Assembly (NCBI RefSeq): GCF_001654845.1
Contig: NZ_LXES01000014.1
Location: 23,589-87,588 of the forward strand
Source of the DNA: Enterobacter soli ATCC BAA-2102
GTDB taxonomy: Bacteria > Pseudomonadota > Gammaproteobacteria > Enterobacterales > Enterobacteriaceae
Direction: 5' to 3'
DNA: 64,000 nt
Both the position numbers and the translations under genes were made by a program. The first letter of the stretch is position 1. Each line of letters opens with the position of its first letter. Under the pieces are notes generated by a model that saw nothing but the letters and a program-made list of their open reading frames with translations, searched no databases and was not told the origin of the DNA. Shown one piece after another: positions 1-9,962 of the stretch.

Positions 1-480
1 TGGGAAGTGAAGCGCTACTACCCCCAGGAGTACGGCGTGGGGTTGCTGGCGCGGGCGCAGGTGAACAGTAAGTTTGACGTTGAGCTACCGGAAGACGAAG
101 CAGTGAATATCGCCTTTCATCTGATCAACGCCAGCAGTCAGGATGATGACAGCAGCGCCCACCAGCAGGTTGAGCTGGTGAACCGTATTGCCGAAATCGT
201 GCGCTATAAACTCGGCAAGGCCATTGATACGCAGTCAGTGAACTACATGCGCTTTATTACTCATCTGCGTTACTTTGCAGAGCGGGTGCTGGCGGGGAAG
301 ATTGCGCTGAGTGAAACCGAGGATTTTTATCAGGAGCTGATGCGCCACCGCCCGGATGCGATGACCGTGGCGTGGGTGATCCGCGACTATGTGCAGGATA
401 AATATCAGCTCACCTTACCGAAAGATGAGCTGACATGGTTAAGCATTCATATTAGCCGCCTGATGGATGGGGTGGCGTAA
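1..480 (+). CDS. BglG/LicT-family transcriptional antiterminator, C-terminal part
   Basis: The reading frame is open from the first base, so the gene starts before the window and only the last 160 residues or so are present. What remains looks like the second half of one PTS-regulation domain (PRD1), with the motif EDEAVNIAFHLINA, followed by PRD2, with THLRYFAERV and a final LSIHISRL. These carry the histidines that PTS proteins phosphorylate in this family. Such proteins bind a ribonucleic antiterminator hairpin upstream of sugar-PTS genes; the RNA-binding domain and the target operon lie outside the window. It converges on metE with a 14-bp gap. In E. coli K-12 I recall ysgA and udp beyond metE, so this gene is an accessory neighbour. 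The sugar specificity cannot be told from this fragment. Confidence 0.85.
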   Translation, partial: WEVKRYYPQEYGVGLLARAQVNSKFDVELPEDEAVNIAFHLINASSQDDDSSAHQQVELVNRIAEIVRYKLGKAIDTQSVNYMRFITHLRYFAERVLAGKIALSETEDFYQELMRHRPDAMTVAWVIRDYVQDKYQLTLPKDELTWLSIHISRLMDGVA

Positions 481-494
481 AACGTGCGCAGGAG

Positions 495-2756
495 TTAACC
501 CTGACGCAGGTTCTGCGCCGCCTTCACCATGTTCGCCAGAGCGGCGCGGGTTTCTGGCCAGCCGCGGGTTTTCAGGCCGCAGTCCGGGTTTACCCACAGA
601 CGCTCTGCCGGGATACGCTGCGCGGCTTTCTGCAACAGCGCTTCAATCCATTCCACGCTCGGTACGTTAGGGGAGTGAATGTCGTAAACACCCGGCCCGA
701 TTTCGTTCGGGTATTCAAACTCCTCGAAGGACTCCAGCAGTTCCATGTCTGAACGTGACGTCTCAATAGTGATCACATCGGCGTCCAGCGCGGCGATGGA
801 ATCCATGATGTCGTTAAATTCGCAGTAACACATGTGTGTGTGGATCTGGGTGTCGTCCTTTGCGACGGCAGCGTTGATGCGAAACGCCTCTACGCCCCAC
901 GCCAGATAGGCATCCCAGTCGCTGCGACGTAGCGGTAAACCTTCACGCAGAGCCGGTTCGTCGATCTGGATAATGCCAATGCCTGCCGCTTCCAGGTCCG
1001 CCACTTCATCACGCAGCGCCAGCGCAATCTGCTTCGCGATAGTTTCACGGGTCACGTCTTCACGCGGGAAAGACCAGCAGAGGATCGTCACCGGGCCGGT
1101 CAACATGCCTTTGACGGGTTTGTCGGTCAGGGACTGGGCGTACTTCGCCCACTCAACGGTGATCGCTTCCGGGCGGCTGACATCGCCGATTACCACTGGC
1201 GGCTTCACGCAGCGGGAGCCGTAGCTCTGCACCCAGCCGTTCTGGGTAAAGACAAACCCGTCCAGATGCTCACCAAAGTATTCCACCATGTCGTTGCGTT
1301 CGGCTTCACCGTGTACCAGCACGTCCAGACCTAAACGTTCTTGCTCCACAATCGCCTGCTTGATGTGTTCGGCGATGCCAGTACGGTAGTTGTTCGCATC
1401 CAGGTTGCCCTTTTTGAAGTCCAGACGCAGGCCGCGGATTTCCGTGGTCTGCGGGAATGAACCGATGGTGGTTGTCGGCCATGCTGGCAGGTTAAAACGG
1501 GCACGCTGGGCTTCGGCACGCACTGCATAGGCGCTCTGACGCTGGCTGTCCTGAGCAGTGATGGCCGCAAGACGTTTTTCCACTGCCGCGTTATGCACGC
1601 GAGTCGAATGGCGGCGCGCCTGAATCGGTGCGCTCCATTCGCTAATGGCAGCCGTGTCGCCGCTGTTCAGGGCATCGAGCAACAGCGCCAGCTCTTCACA
1701 TTTTTGCAGGGCGAACGCAAACCAGCTCTTCACTTCGTCATCCAGACGCGTTTCAACACTCAGGTCGATTGGGCTGTGCAGCAGTGAACAGGAAGAGGCC
1801 ACCCACAGATCTCGTTTACCCACGATCGCGTTAACCTGGGCATATTTTTCCGTCAAATCAGCACGCCAGACGTTACGGCCATTCACCAGGCCAGCCGAGA
1901 GCAGCCAGTCAGCAGGCAGGCGTTTGTGCAGCTCCGCCACATCATCCTTACCGTGGACCAGATCAACGTGCAGGCCCTGTACCGGCAGCGCAGTGATAGT
2001 GTCGAGGTTCTGGGTTACCCCTTCAAAATAGGTGGTTAGCAGCAGCTTTACCTTTCCTGTGAGCGCGTCATACGCGGGTTTGAAGGCGTTCAGCCACTCC
2101 GGTGTAAGCTCCAGTACCAGCGCAGGTTCGTCGATTTGCACCCACTCGATACCGCGTTTTGCCAGCTCCGCCAGCACTTGCTGGTAAACCGGCAGGATGT
2201 CGTTCAGCAGGCTCAGGCGATCAAACTGCTCGCCTTTCACTTTACCCAGCCACAGGTAGGTGACCGGGCCAAGCAGCACAGGCTTCACCTTGTGACCCAG
2301 CGCCAGCGCTTCGTCCACTTCATCCAGCAGCTGCGTCCAGGTCAGTTTGAACTGCTGGCCTTTGACAAATTCCGGCACCATGTAGTGATAGTTCGTGTTA
2401 AACCACTTGGTCATTTCCGCTGCTGCCGCAGGCTCACCGCTTGGCGCACGGCCACGGCCGATACGGAACAGGGTGTCGAGATCGACCGATCCATCGCTGT
2501 TCTGATGACGAGCCGGCACGTTGCCAAGCAGCAAGCTGGTAGTCAGAACATGGTCGTACCAGGCGAAATCGCCCACCGGCAGCAGGTCAATGCCCGCCTG
2601 CTTTTGCTGATCCCAGTGACGGGCGCGCAGCTCACGGCCTACGGCCAGCAGCTCTTCACGGGTGGAGTTTCCTGCCCAGTAGCTTTCTTGCGCTTTTTTC
2701 AGTTCGCGACGCAGACCAACGCGAGGGAAACCGAGTGTGTGATTGCGGATTGTCAT
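495..2756 (-). CDS. metE: Cobalamin-independent methionine synthase MetE
   Basis: Transfers a methyl group from 5-methyltetrahydropteroyltri-glutamate to homocysteine, the last step of methionine synthesis when no cobalamin is available; cytosolic. The 753-residue product has the same length as E. coli MetE. The C-terminal catalytic half shows the zinc-ligand motifs THMCYCEF and [12 protein letters not shown], which hold the His/Cys and Cys ligands, and the family sequence [10 protein letters not shown] begins that half. The start is the ATG followed by [13 protein letters not shown], as in the family. It is transcribed away from metR across a 236-bp intergenic region with MetJ-box-like repeats, so MetR activation and MetJ repression are expected. 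No downstream partner gene lies in the same direction. Confidence 0.98.
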   Translation of the reverse strand: MTIRNHTLGFPRVGLRRELKKAQESYWAGNSTREELLAVGRELRARHWDQQKQAGIDLLPVGDFAWYDHVLTTSLLLGNVPARHQNSDGSVDLDTLFRIGRGRAPSGEPAAAAEMTKWFNTNYHYMVPEFVKGQQFKLTWTQLLDEVDEALALGHKVKPVLLGPVTYLWLGKVKGEQFDRLSLLNDILPVYQQVLAELAKRGIEWVQIDEPALVLELTPEWLNAFKPAYDALTGKVKLLLTTYFEGVTQNLDTITALPVQGLHVDLVHGKDDVAELHKRLPADWLLSAGLVNGRNVWRADLTEKYAQVNAIVGKRDLWVASSCSLLHSPIDLSVETRLDDEVKSWFAFALQKCEELALLLDALNSGDTAAISEWSAPIQARRHSTRVHNAAVEKRLAAITAQDSQRQSAYAVRAEAQRARFNLPAWPTTTIGSFPQTTEIRGLRLDFKKGNLDANNYRTGIAEHIKQAIVEQERLGLDVLVHGEAERNDMVEYFGEHLDGFVFTQNGWVQSYGSRCVKPPVVIGDVSRPEAITVEWAKYAQSLTDKPVKGMLTGPVTILCWSFPREDVTRETIAKQIALALRDEVADLEAAGIGIIQIDEPALREGLPLRRSDWDAYLAWGVEAFRINAAVAKDDTQIHTHMCYCEFNDIMDSIAALDADVITIETSRSDMELLESFEEFEYPNEIGPGVYDIHSPNVPSVEWIEALLQKAAQRIPAERLWVNPDCGLKTRGWPETRAALANMVKAAQNLRQG

Positions 2757-2891
2757 GTTTTCTTCCTCTAATTAATTGTAAATCCTTTTGATTTTGAATT
2801 TAGGAAAGGCGGCAAGTGTGCTCATCCCCGGGAGCTTACAGGAGTAAGTGACCAGGGTGAGTAAACGCAGCCAACGCACCATAAATTTAAA

Positions 2892-2929
2892 AGACGAAGG
2901 ATTTTAGCCGTCCAGATGTTTACACATCC
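2892..2929. promoter_or_regulatory. MetJ operator (tandem met boxes) between metE and metR
   Basis: Adjacent 8-bp units AGCCGTCC (2906-2913), AGATGTTT (2914-2921) and ACACATCC (2922-2929) approximate the met-box consensus AGACGTCT with 6, 6 and 5 matches. A further unit, AGACGAAG, lies 14 bp upstream at 2892. Tandem met boxes bound by MetJ-SAM in this shared promoter region are known for E. coli. The assignment rests on position and consensus. Confidence 0.6.
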
Positions 2930-2980
2930 ATAATTGGCAGTTACTGTATATTCCTCAAGCGCAAAATGTTCATGCCGAAG

Positions 2981-2993
2981 TGAAGGACTTTCA
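2981..2993. promoter_or_regulatory. Perfect MetR-type box TGAA-N5-TTCA at the metR start codon
   Basis: The sequence TGAAGGACTTTCA matches the MetR recognition pattern TGAA-N5-TTCA exactly, and its last base is the A of the metR ATG. The position would suit autoregulation, but it also overlaps the ribosome-binding region, so part of the match may be coincidental. A second, weaker half site, TGAACATTTTGCG, is read on the minus strand at about 2960-2972 and faces metE. Confidence 0.4.
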
Positions 2994-3946
2994 TGATCGA
3001 GATAAAACACCTGAAAACGCTACAAGCGTTGCGGAACTGCGGTTCTCTCGCAGCGGCTGCGGCCACGCTGCACCAGACTCAGTCCGCCCTTTCACACCAG
3101 TTCAGCGATCTGGAACAACGCCTCGGCTTCCGTCTTTTTGTGCGTAAGAGTCAGCCGCTGCGCTTTACTCCGCAGGGTGAGATTTTGCTGCAACTGGCGA
3201 ATCAGGTGCTGCCGCAAATTGCCAGTGCGTTGCAGTCCTGCAACGAGCCGCAGCAGACGAAATTGCGCATCGCGATTGAATGTCATAGCTGTATTCAGTG
3301 GCTGACCCCCGCGCTTGAGAACTTCCGCCAGAAGTGGCCGCAGGTGGAGATGGACTTTAAATCCGGCGTGACATTTGACCCACAGCCCTCTCTCCAGCAG
3401 GGCGAGCTGGATCTGGTTATGACTTCAGACATCCTGCCGCGCAGCGGCCTGCACTATTCGCCAATGTTTGATTATGAAGTGCGCCTGGTGCTGGCACCGG
3501 ATCATCCGCTGGCCGCTAAAACGCGCGTCACGCCGGAAGATCTGGCCACGGAAACGCTGCTGATTTACCCGGTGCAACGCAGTCGCCTGGATATCTGGCG
3601 TCACTTCCTGCAACCGGCAGGCATCAACCCGCAGCTGAAAAGCGTGGATAACACCTTGCTGTTAATTCAGATGGTTGCCGCCAGAATGGGCATCGCGGCG
3701 CTGCCGCACTGGGTGGTAGAGAGTTTTGAACGCCAGGGCCTGGTGGTGACCAAAACCCTGGGTGAAGGACTGTGGAGCCGGCTTTACGCTGCCGTGCGCG
3801 ATGGCGAGCAGCGTCAACCGATTACAGAAGCGTTTATTCGCTCAGCGCGGAACCATGCTTGCGACCATCTTCCGTTTGTGCGGAGCGCGGAGCGACCCAA
3901 CGGCGATGTACCCACAACGAAGCCAGGATCACCGTTCCCCCAATAA
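2993..3946 (+). CDS. metR: LysR-type transcriptional activator MetR
   Basis: Activates metE and other methionine genes, with homocysteine as the inducing ligand. The 317-residue protein matches E. coli MetR in length. It has an N-terminal winged helix-turn-helix (about residues 1-60, with [18 protein letters not shown] as the recognition region) and a LysR substrate-binding domain after it. It is divergent from metE, the standard LysR arrangement. The last 113 bp overlap the 3' end of bioP on the opposite strand, so the terminal 37 codons or so are constrained by two reading frames. The extended tail (…[18 protein letters not shown]) resembles the E. coli C-terminus, so I do not regard it as read-through. 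Confidence 0.97.
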   Translation: MIEIKHLKTLQALRNCGSLAAAAATLHQTQSALSHQFSDLEQRLGFRLFVRKSQPLRFTPQGEILLQLANQVLPQIASALQSCNEPQQTKLRIAIECHSCIQWLTPALENFRQKWPQVEMDFKSGVTFDPQPSLQQGELDLVMTSDILPRSGLHYSPMFDYEVRLVLAPDHPLAAKTRVTPEDLATETLLIYPVQRSRLDIWRHFLQPAGINPQLKSVDNTLLLIQMVAARMGIAALPHWVVESFERQGLVVTKTLGEGLWSRLYAAVRDGEQRQPITEAFIRSARNHACDHLPFVRSAERPNGDVPTTKPGSPFPQ

Positions 3947-4733
3947 TAAAGCTCGGCCAGTGCGGTTGCTCCTGCCAGATAGCCAGGTTGACCAGCAGAC
4001 CCGCAGGCACATGCACGTTGTTCATGATCCCCAGCGTACCGGCGTCTACTTGTGTAGCGCCGTAGTTCCACATGAAGTATCCCAGTCCGGATGCCACTAC
4101 ACCCAGCCAGACCAAAACGCCCCACTGCACGGAAGTGGTCGGCAGTTTTTGCGGGTTGCCGAGCATAAACCACGCCGCCACGGCAACAATTGCCGCCCCC
4201 ATATAGAACCAGGCAAAGGCGTTATGCTGCGGCATCGGGCGGGTTTCCATCAGGCGTTTGTAACCCACCATACCGATGGCGAAGCTGATATTCGCCAGCT
4301 GCACAAACATCAGGCCGGTCCAGAAGTGGTCGCTCACTTTGTCGTAGCGAATGATCGCCGCGCCGACAACCGCCAACAGCGCGCTCAGCGCGTAGCCCCA
4401 GCGCAGGCGACGCTTACTCAGCAGATCGTAAATCAGCGTGATATAGAGCGGTGTGAGCACGGTGAACAGCAGGAATTCGGATACCGACAGGTACACGTAA
4501 GCGCGGAAGCTGAACAGATACATGATGCCGAGCTGCATTGCCCCCACCAGCATGTACAGCAGAATGGTTTTCAACGTTTGCCCACGCGTACGCAGAAATG
4601 GCAGGAATACCAGCGCCGCCAGCCCCACGCGCATCAGCACTGAGAAATAGCTGTCCACCGAACCCGCAAGATATTCGCCAATCAGGCTAAAGGAGAAGGC
4701 CCACAGAATAGTGGTGATAATGAGTAGCGCCAC
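3834..4733 (-). CDS. bioP: Biotin transporter BioP (YigM), EamA family
   Basis: A 299-residue inner-membrane protein with about ten hydrophobic helices and two EamA repeats, as in the drug/metabolite transporter superfamily. The E. coli orthologue, formerly YigM, is a high-affinity biotin importer. The N-terminus ([24 protein letters not shown]) is typical of EamA proteins and sets the start. The gene lies between yigL and metR as in E. coli and is convergent with metR, overlapping it by 113 bp. A 5' gap of about 80 bp separates it from yigL, which follows in the other direction of numbering. I see no BirA operator. Confidence 0.92.
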   Translation of the reverse strand: MALLIITTILWAFSFSLIGEYLAGSVDSYFSVLMRVGLAALVFLPFLRTRGQTLKTILLYMLVGAMQLGIMYLFSFRAYVYLSVSEFLLFTVLTPLYITLIYDLLSKRRLRWGYALSALLAVVGAAIIRYDKVSDHFWTGLMFVQLANISFAIGMVGYKRLMETRPMPQHNAFAWFYMGAAIVAVAAWFMLGNPQKLPTTSVQWGVLVWLGVVASGLGYFMWNYGATQVDAGTLGIMNNVHVPAGLLVNLAIWQEQPHWPSFIIGGTVILASLWVHRRWVAPRSAQTEDGRKHGSALSE

Positions 4734-4815
4734 AATGCTTGTCTCTCTGAAAGAAGGACAGGCATTGTAGCGAACTCTTCAGTTGACAACTGAGCAATAA
4801 ATAACCAAATGAAGA

Positions 4816-5616
4816 TTATTCAAGGAACAGCTTGCGAAGATATTTCGGCACGGCGTTGTCGGCATTAGAACCGATCACTTCCAGTTCCGGGTGCAGATCC
4901 TTCAGACGCTGGTGTGCGTTCTCCATGATGCAGCCTTTACCCGCCATCGAGAGCATTTCCGCATCGTTCATGCCGTCGCCGAAGGCGATGCAGTCTTTCA
5001 GTTCAAAGCCCATACGTTGTGCCACCGCTTCCAGCGCGTGACCTTTCGACACGCCACCGGCCATCACTTCCAGGCAGGTTAGCGTAGAGAAGCTAACGTT
5101 AACACGGTCACCCCAGCGGGCGTTGATCGCCTGCTCCAGCGGCAGTAACTCTTCATGGCTTTCACAGGTGAAGAACACCTTGCTGATCCCTTCCGGCTCG
5201 AGCAGGCCTGGCTCATACAGGGTGTAGTTGAATACTGCTTCTTTGAAGAAACGCATTTCGTCCGGGCGATGGCGGTTCATAAACCACTCATCATCGCGAT
5301 ACACGTTGGTCACGATGTCCGGGTTATTGTGCACCACGCCGAACAGATCGGTGGCGATATCCCGGTCAAGGTTATGCGTGAAAATCAGGTTGCCATCGGT
5401 GTCGTGTACGCGCGCACCATTGGAGGTGATCATGTAGGCTTTGATGTCCAGGTTATCGCGGATCTGCCCCACGTCCACGTGGTGGCGACCGGTGGCAAAC
5501 ACGAAGTTTACGCCACGGGCAGTCAGGAGCTTCAGGGTTTCTTTCGCAAAAGGCGATAAGGTGTGATCGGGGGAAAGCAGCGTGCCATCTAAGTCAGATG
5601 CAACAACCTGGTACAT
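4816..5616 (-). CDS. yigL: HAD-family phosphatase YigL (Cof type)
   Basis: The E. coli orthologue acts on pyridoxal phosphate and some sugar phosphates. The product is 266 residues if translation starts at the ATG giving MYQVVASDLDGTLLSPDH; a further in-frame extension of 35 residues upstream is unlikely because the HAD motif I (DLDGT, residues 8-12) sits near the N-terminus in all relatives. Motif IV, IAFGDGMNDAEML, is intact near the C-terminus and binds Mg2+. The cap is of the HAD-IIB type. It follows pldB on the same strand after 25 bp, so the two are probably co-transcribed. Confidence 0.93.
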   Translation of the reverse strand: MYQVVASDLDGTLLSPDHTLSPFAKETLKLLTARGVNFVFATGRHHVDVGQIRDNLDIKAYMITSNGARVHDTDGNLIFTHNLDRDIATDLFGVVHNNPDIVTNVYRDDEWFMNRHRPDEMRFFKEAVFNYTLYEPGLLEPEGISKVFFTCESHEELLPLEQAINARWGDRVNVSFSTLTCLEVMAGGVSKGHALEAVAQRMGFELKDCIAFGDGMNDAEMLSMAGKGCIMENAHQRLKDLHPELEVIGSNADNAVPKYLRKLFLE

Positions 5617-5641
5617 AGGGAAATTTAACCTCAATAGAAAA

Positions 5642-6634
5642 TCAGTTATGCCTGTCGAAAAATTCGACAATGGCGTTAAGCGCGACTGAGCGCATGGCGT
5701 CCTTTTCGAAAAGGATCTCATGGTACGCGCCGTTTATGACCAGCGGTTTACCCCCTTCACAAGGGTGACCGGCGGCGGCACGCAGTTCACAAAAGCGGTC
5801 GTGCATACGGTTATCAACCACACGTTCTTCTTCGGCCTGAAGCAATAATGTCGGTGTGTTGTCATCGCCAGCGCCCGCCAGCGCCTGCTCACCGGCAAGA
5901 ATGCCTTCCCGTACCCAGTGATAGGTGGGGCCGCCAACGCGTAAACGCGGTTCATCGGCATAAAAACGCAGGTTACGACGGTACCGTTGTCGGCTATGAG
6001 TCAGCACGTTCATCGTATACGGCAGCGCCCGCCAGCGACCGGTTCCGATAGCATAACCTTCCCGAATACGCTGATGGCCCTCAGCCCAGTCGAGAATATG
6101 GCGTACCATCCAGTCAGGAAAACGCATCACGATGCCAAACATGGGCGCGCTGAGCGCAATGGCATCACACTGATGCGAATGGCGCTGCAAGAACAGCGTG
6201 GCAATGGCACCGCCCATTGAATGCGCGAGAATATAGCGTTTTCGCCAGGGGCCGGGCTGCACTTCCTGCTGCCAGAATGCCGCAAGATCGTCGACATAAT
6301 CGCTGAAATTATCCACGTGACCACGGTGCGTGTCCGACAGCATTCGCCCGGAAAGCCCCTGGCCGCGATGGTCAATAATCAGCACGTCAAAACCCATGTG
6401 GAAAAGGTCATATGCCAGCTCGGCATATTTGACGTAACTCTCTATACGACCCGGGCAAACCACAATGACCCGATCGTTTTTTTCAGCCCGAAAACGGACG
6501 AAGCGTACAGGAACATTGCCCACTCCGGTAAATCCGGCCTCTTCACGCTGACGCCAGAACTCGGTAAGCGGGCCCATAGAGAAAGCAGCAAATGCGTTTT
6601 CTCGAGTTTCCCAATCCTTTTTCTGCTGAAACAT
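5642..6634 (-). CDS. pldB: Lysophospholipase L2
   Basis: An alpha/beta hydrolase that removes the remaining fatty acid from lysophospholipids at the cytoplasmic membrane. The 330-residue form begins at the ATG giving MFQQKKDWETRENAFAAF, as in E. coli; an upstream start would add 8 residues. The nucleophile elbow is AHSMGGA, and the catalytic His is probably that of INGAYHEILFEKD near the C-terminus. The protein ends at FFDRHN, about ten residues short of my recollection of the E. coli C-terminus, with no effect on the catalytic residues. It is divergent from rhtB and precedes yigL in an apparent operon. Confidence 0.95.
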   Translation of the reverse strand: MFQQKKDWETRENAFAAFSMGPLTEFWRQREEAGFTGVGNVPVRFVRFRAEKNDRVIVVCPGRIESYVKYAELAYDLFHMGFDVLIIDHRGQGLSGRMLSDTHRGHVDNFSDYVDDLAAFWQQEVQPGPWRKRYILAHSMGGAIATLFLQRHSHQCDAIALSAPMFGIVMRFPDWMVRHILDWAEGHQRIREGYAIGTGRWRALPYTMNVLTHSRQRYRRNLRFYADEPRLRVGGPTYHWVREGILAGEQALAGAGDDNTPTLLLQAEEERVVDNRMHDRFCELRAAAGHPCEGGKPLVINGAYHEILFEKDAMRSVALNAIVEFFDRHN

Positions 6635-6743
6635 CGGGTTTCCACCCCTGTAAGCCAAGGAATATCGTTTTTTCGTGACAGGTCACAAAATGACTCAACA
6701 ATAGCGTATTGTGGCATAAAAACAGACGATTCGGGAGTTTCAA

Positions 6744-7364
6744 ATGACCTTCGAGTGGTGGTTCGCTTACCTGCTGACATCCATCATCCTCAGCCTTTCA
6801 CCGGGCTCTGGCGCGATTAACACCATGACCACCTCCATCAACCACGGCTATCGTGGTGCGGCAGCATCAATTGCCGGTTTGCAGACCGGGCTGGGCATTC
6901 ACATTGTGCTGGTCGGTATCGGCCTGGGTACCCTGTTCTCCCGCTCGGTGCTGGCGTTCGAAGTGCTGAAATGGGCCGGTGCAGCGTACCTGATTTGGCT
7001 TGGCATTCAGCAGTGGCGTGCGGCAGGCTCCATCAACCTGAACACCCTTGCGCAGGCGCAAACGCGTGGCCGTCTGTTTAAGCGCGCCGTGTTTGTTAAC
7101 CTGACAAACCCGAAAAGTATCGTCTTCCTTGCTGCCCTGTTCCCGCAGTTTATCGTGCCGCATCAGCCACAGGTGATGCAGTACGTGGTGCTCGGGGCGA
7201 CCACCATCATTGTCGATATCATTGTGATGATTGGTTATGCGACGCTGGCGCAGCGGATTGCGGCGTGGATTAAAGGGCCTAAACAGATGAAGGTCCTGAA
7301 TAAAGTATTTGGTTCGCTGTTTATGCTGGTTGGCGCGCTGCTTGCGTCAGCGCGTCATGCTTAG
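6744..7364 (+). CDS. rhtB: Homoserine/homoserine lactone exporter RhtB
   Basis: A LysE-superfamily inner-membrane exporter of 206 residues with six predicted helices, known in E. coli to export homoserine, its lactone and to some extent threonine. The LysE signature region [14 protein letters not shown] is in the first helix-loop, and the central [19 protein letters not shown] segment is conserved. Start at [14 protein letters not shown]. The stop codon region overlaps the 3' end of the convergent paralog rhtC by 4 bp. Confidence 0.96.
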   Translation: MTFEWWFAYLLTSIILSLSPGSGAINTMTTSINHGYRGAAASIAGLQTGLGIHIVLVGIGLGTLFSRSVLAFEVLKWAGAAYLIWLGIQQWRAAGSINLNTLAQAQTRGRLFKRAVFVNLTNPKSIVFLAALFPQFIVPHQPQVMQYVVLGATTIIVDIIVMIGYATLAQRIAAWIKGPKQMKVLNKVFGSLFMLVGALLASARHA

Positions 7365-7981
7365 CGAGAAATGATGAGATGAATGCCGAAGCCGGTGAAC
7401 AACGCACCGGCAAAGCCGTCAATCCACTTCGCAACGCGCTGATACCCACGACGCATCGCCGGTAAGGCGAACAGGCTCGCCACAATAGTAAACCAGGCAA
7501 ACGTCTCAACGACGATCAGCAGGAAGATACCCCAACGCGCACCCGCGCCCACGCTATCGCCCACAAACAGGGAGAACACGGAGCCGAAATAGATAATCGC
7601 TTTCGGGTTTGCCAGGTTAGTCAGCAGCCCTTTCACAAAGCTGCGGCCACCGGTTGCCAGCTCAACTTTTGGCTCTTCCGGCTTTTTCTCTTCTTTCTTC
7701 AGCGCCCCGCGCAGCATCTGGTAACCCATCCAGCACAGATACAGGCCACCACCGACCATAATGATGTTATGCAGCCAGGCCATCTTCGCGAGGATCAGGT
7801 TCAGGCCCAGCAGCGCCACTGCCGCCCAGACCATAACGCCCATGGTAATACCGAGCACGCCCATCATCGCCTCTTTGCGGGAGCGGCTGACGGCAGTTTG
7901 TGACACGAAGAAAAAGTCAGGGCCCGGGCTCATCAGGGCAACAATGTGCACTAACGCCACGGTGAGAAATAGCATTAACAT
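7361..7981 (-). CDS. rhtC: Threonine exporter RhtC
   Basis: A LysE-family inner-membrane protein of 206 residues that exports threonine in E. coli. It shares the family motifs [13 protein letters not shown] in the first loop and [20 protein letters not shown] in the middle. A charged cytoplasmic loop ([13 protein letters not shown], about residues 95-107) lies between the third and fourth helices. It is convergent with its paralog rhtB, whose stop it overlaps by 4 bp, and lies downstream of recQ on the same strand. Confidence 0.96.
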   Translation of the reverse strand: MLMLFLTVALVHIVALMSPGPDFFFVSQTAVSRSRKEAMMGVLGITMGVMVWAAVALLGLNLILAKMAWLHNIIMVGGGLYLCWMGYQMLRGALKKEEKKPEEPKVELATGGRSFVKGLLTNLANPKAIIYFGSVFSLFVGDSVGAGARWGIFLLIVVETFAWFTIVASLFALPAMRRGYQRVAKWIDGFAGALFTGFGIHLIISR

Positions 7982-8042
7982 AATTAACTCGCGGGGAAAT
8001 AATTTAGTGAGTCACCATCCTGGCACTTTTTAGCCCGGCTGA

Positions 8043-9872
8043 CTACTCCTCATCATCACCGTCGGCGTGAGAACGAATGAGTGCCATAAACTCCTTACCA
8101 AAGCGCTCGAGCTTACGCGTACCAACGCCGTTAACGCTGAGCATCTCACTGGCGCTGAGCGGCATCTGTTCGGCCATCTCAATCAGCGTCGCGTCGTTGA
8201 AAACCACGTATGGCGGGATATTCTCTTCATCCGCGATGGCTTTACGCAGCTTGCGCAGTTTGGCAAACAGCTTGCGGTCGTAGTTGCCGCCGTAGGATTT
8301 CTGCATCACACGCGGCTTGAGGGCGATAACGCGCGGAACGGCGAGTTTCAGTTCGACATCACCGCGCAGCACCGGGCGCGCCGCTTCGGTGAGCTGAAGC
8401 GCAGAGTGCTGGGCAATATTCTGGGTGGCAAACCCCAGATGAATAAGCTGGCGGATAATACTGACCCAGTGCTCGTGACTCTGGTCTTTGCCGATTCCGT
8501 AAACGGGCAGCTTGTCGTGGCCCATATCGCGAATACGCTGGTTGTTCGCGCCACGCAGCACTTCCACCACATAACCCATCCCGAAGCGCTGATTCACGCG
8601 ATAGATAGTCGAGAGCGCCTTACGCGCATCCATCAGGCCATCGTACTGTTTTGGCGGGTCAAGGCAGATATCGCAGTTGCCGCAGGACTCCTGGCGCCCT
8701 TCGCCAAAATAGTTGAGCAGCACCAGACGACGACAGGTTTGCGCTTCAGCAAAAGCCCCCATCGCGTTGAGCTTGTGGCGTTCGATATCCTGTAATTGCC
8801 CCTGCGGCTTCTCTTCCAGGCAGCGGCGCAGCCAGGCCATATCCGCCGGATCGTAAAACAGCATCGCTTCCGCAGGCAGGCCATCACGCCCGGCACGGCC
8901 GGTTTCCTGGTAGTAAGACTCAATATTGCGCGGGATGTCGAAGTGCACCACAAAGCGCACGTTGGGTTTATTGATCCCCATCCCGAATGCCACCGTGGCG
9001 ACCACGATTTGCAGGTCATCGCGCTGGAATTTCTCCTGCACGTCAGCACGGATGTGGTTTTCTAACCCGGCATGATACGCCGCCGCGCTAAAGCCACGGT
9101 TTTGCAGACGCGCGGCAGTGTCTTCCACTTTTGCGCGGCTGTTGCAGTAAATGATGCCAGACTTGCCGCGCTGCTCCTGCACGTAGCGTAAGAGCTGATC
9201 CAGCGGCTTGAATTTTTCCATCAGCATGTAGCGGATGTTTGGGCGGTCGAAGCTGCTGACCTGAATAAAGGGATCGTTCAGCCCCAGCAGACGAACAATA
9301 TCCAGCCGGGTGGTGTCATCAGCCGTCGCGGTAAGCGCCATAAACGGCAGCTCGGGGAAACGCTGACGCAGTTGACCGAGGGCCGCGTATTCCGGGCGGA
9401 AATCGTGTCCCCACTGGGAGATACAGTGCGCTTCATCCACCGCCAGCAGCACCGGGTTCCAGTGCGCCAGATGTTCAAGGAAGTTATCCAGCATCAGGCG
9501 TTCAGGCGCAATGTACAGCAAGCGGATCTGCCCGGTACGGCAACCCGCCATGACCTCAAGTTGCTGCTCACGGGTTTGCGTGGAGTTAAGACAGGCCGCC
9601 GCGACGCCGTTGGCAAGCAGCTGATCCACCTGGTCTTTCATCAGTGAGATAAGCGGTGAAACCACGACCGTCAGGCCGTTCAGCACCAGCGCGGGAACCT
9701 GATAACAGAGCGATTTCCCGCCGCCGGTCGGCATCACCACCAGGCAGTCGCGACCGCCCAGTACGGTGTCGATGATGGTTTCCTGGCCAGGGCGGAACTG
9801 CTGGTAGCCAAAGGTTTCGTGCAGAACCTGTTTAGCCAGCGATTCCTGATTCAATACTTCCGCCTGCGCCAC
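8043..9872 (-). CDS. recQ: ATP-dependent 3'-5' DNA helicase RecQ
   Basis: A superfamily 2 helicase that starts RecF-pathway recombination and suppresses illegitimate exchange. I place the start at the GTG that yields (M)AQAEVLNQES and a 609-residue protein, the E. coli length; a 21-residue in-frame upstream extension contains hydrophobic sequence that relatives lack. The motifs run in order: Walker A (MPTGGGKSLCYQ), DEAH (AVDEAH), SAT-like (ALTATADD), QETGRAGRDG (motif VI), the zinc-binding cysteines C…CGNCDIC, winged helix, and a C-terminal HRDC domain (SEMLSVNGVGTRKLERFG). It is followed by rhtC and preceded by pldA on the same strand. Confidence 0.97.
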   Translation of the reverse strand: MAQAEVLNQESLAKQVLHETFGYQQFRPGQETIIDTVLGGRDCLVVMPTGGGKSLCYQVPALVLNGLTVVVSPLISLMKDQVDQLLANGVAAACLNSTQTREQQLEVMAGCRTGQIRLLYIAPERLMLDNFLEHLAHWNPVLLAVDEAHCISQWGHDFRPEYAALGQLRQRFPELPFMALTATADDTTRLDIVRLLGLNDPFIQVSSFDRPNIRYMLMEKFKPLDQLLRYVQEQRGKSGIIYCNSRAKVEDTAARLQNRGFSAAAYHAGLENHIRADVQEKFQRDDLQIVVATVAFGMGINKPNVRFVVHFDIPRNIESYYQETGRAGRDGLPAEAMLFYDPADMAWLRRCLEEKPQGQLQDIERHKLNAMGAFAEAQTCRRLVLLNYFGEGRQESCGNCDICLDPPKQYDGLMDARKALSTIYRVNQRFGMGYVVEVLRGANNQRIRDMGHDKLPVYGIGKDQSHEHWVSIIRQLIHLGFATQNIAQHSALQLTEAARPVLRGDVELKLAVPRVIALKPRVMQKSYGGNYDRKLFAKLRKLRKAIADEENIPPYVVFNDATLIEMAEQMPLSASEMLSVNGVGTRKLERFGKEFMALIRSHADGDDEE

Positions 9873-9962
9873 GTTAACCCCATTTGCCAGAAATAAAACA
9901 GGCGCTATTTTCAGCGCCTGAGAGAGAAACTTCAACGTTTAACGCAAAAACATTCGAGCGGC

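Noticed and set aside
3762..4643. 293-codon ORF antisense to bioP
   Set aside because: Overlaps metR in another frame and bioP in the complement; low-complexity His/Gln composition.
6675..6686. GTGACAGGTCAC, looking like a CRP site between pldB and rhtB
   Set aside because: The half sites GTGA and TCAC are 4 bp apart rather than the 6 bp needed for CRP.
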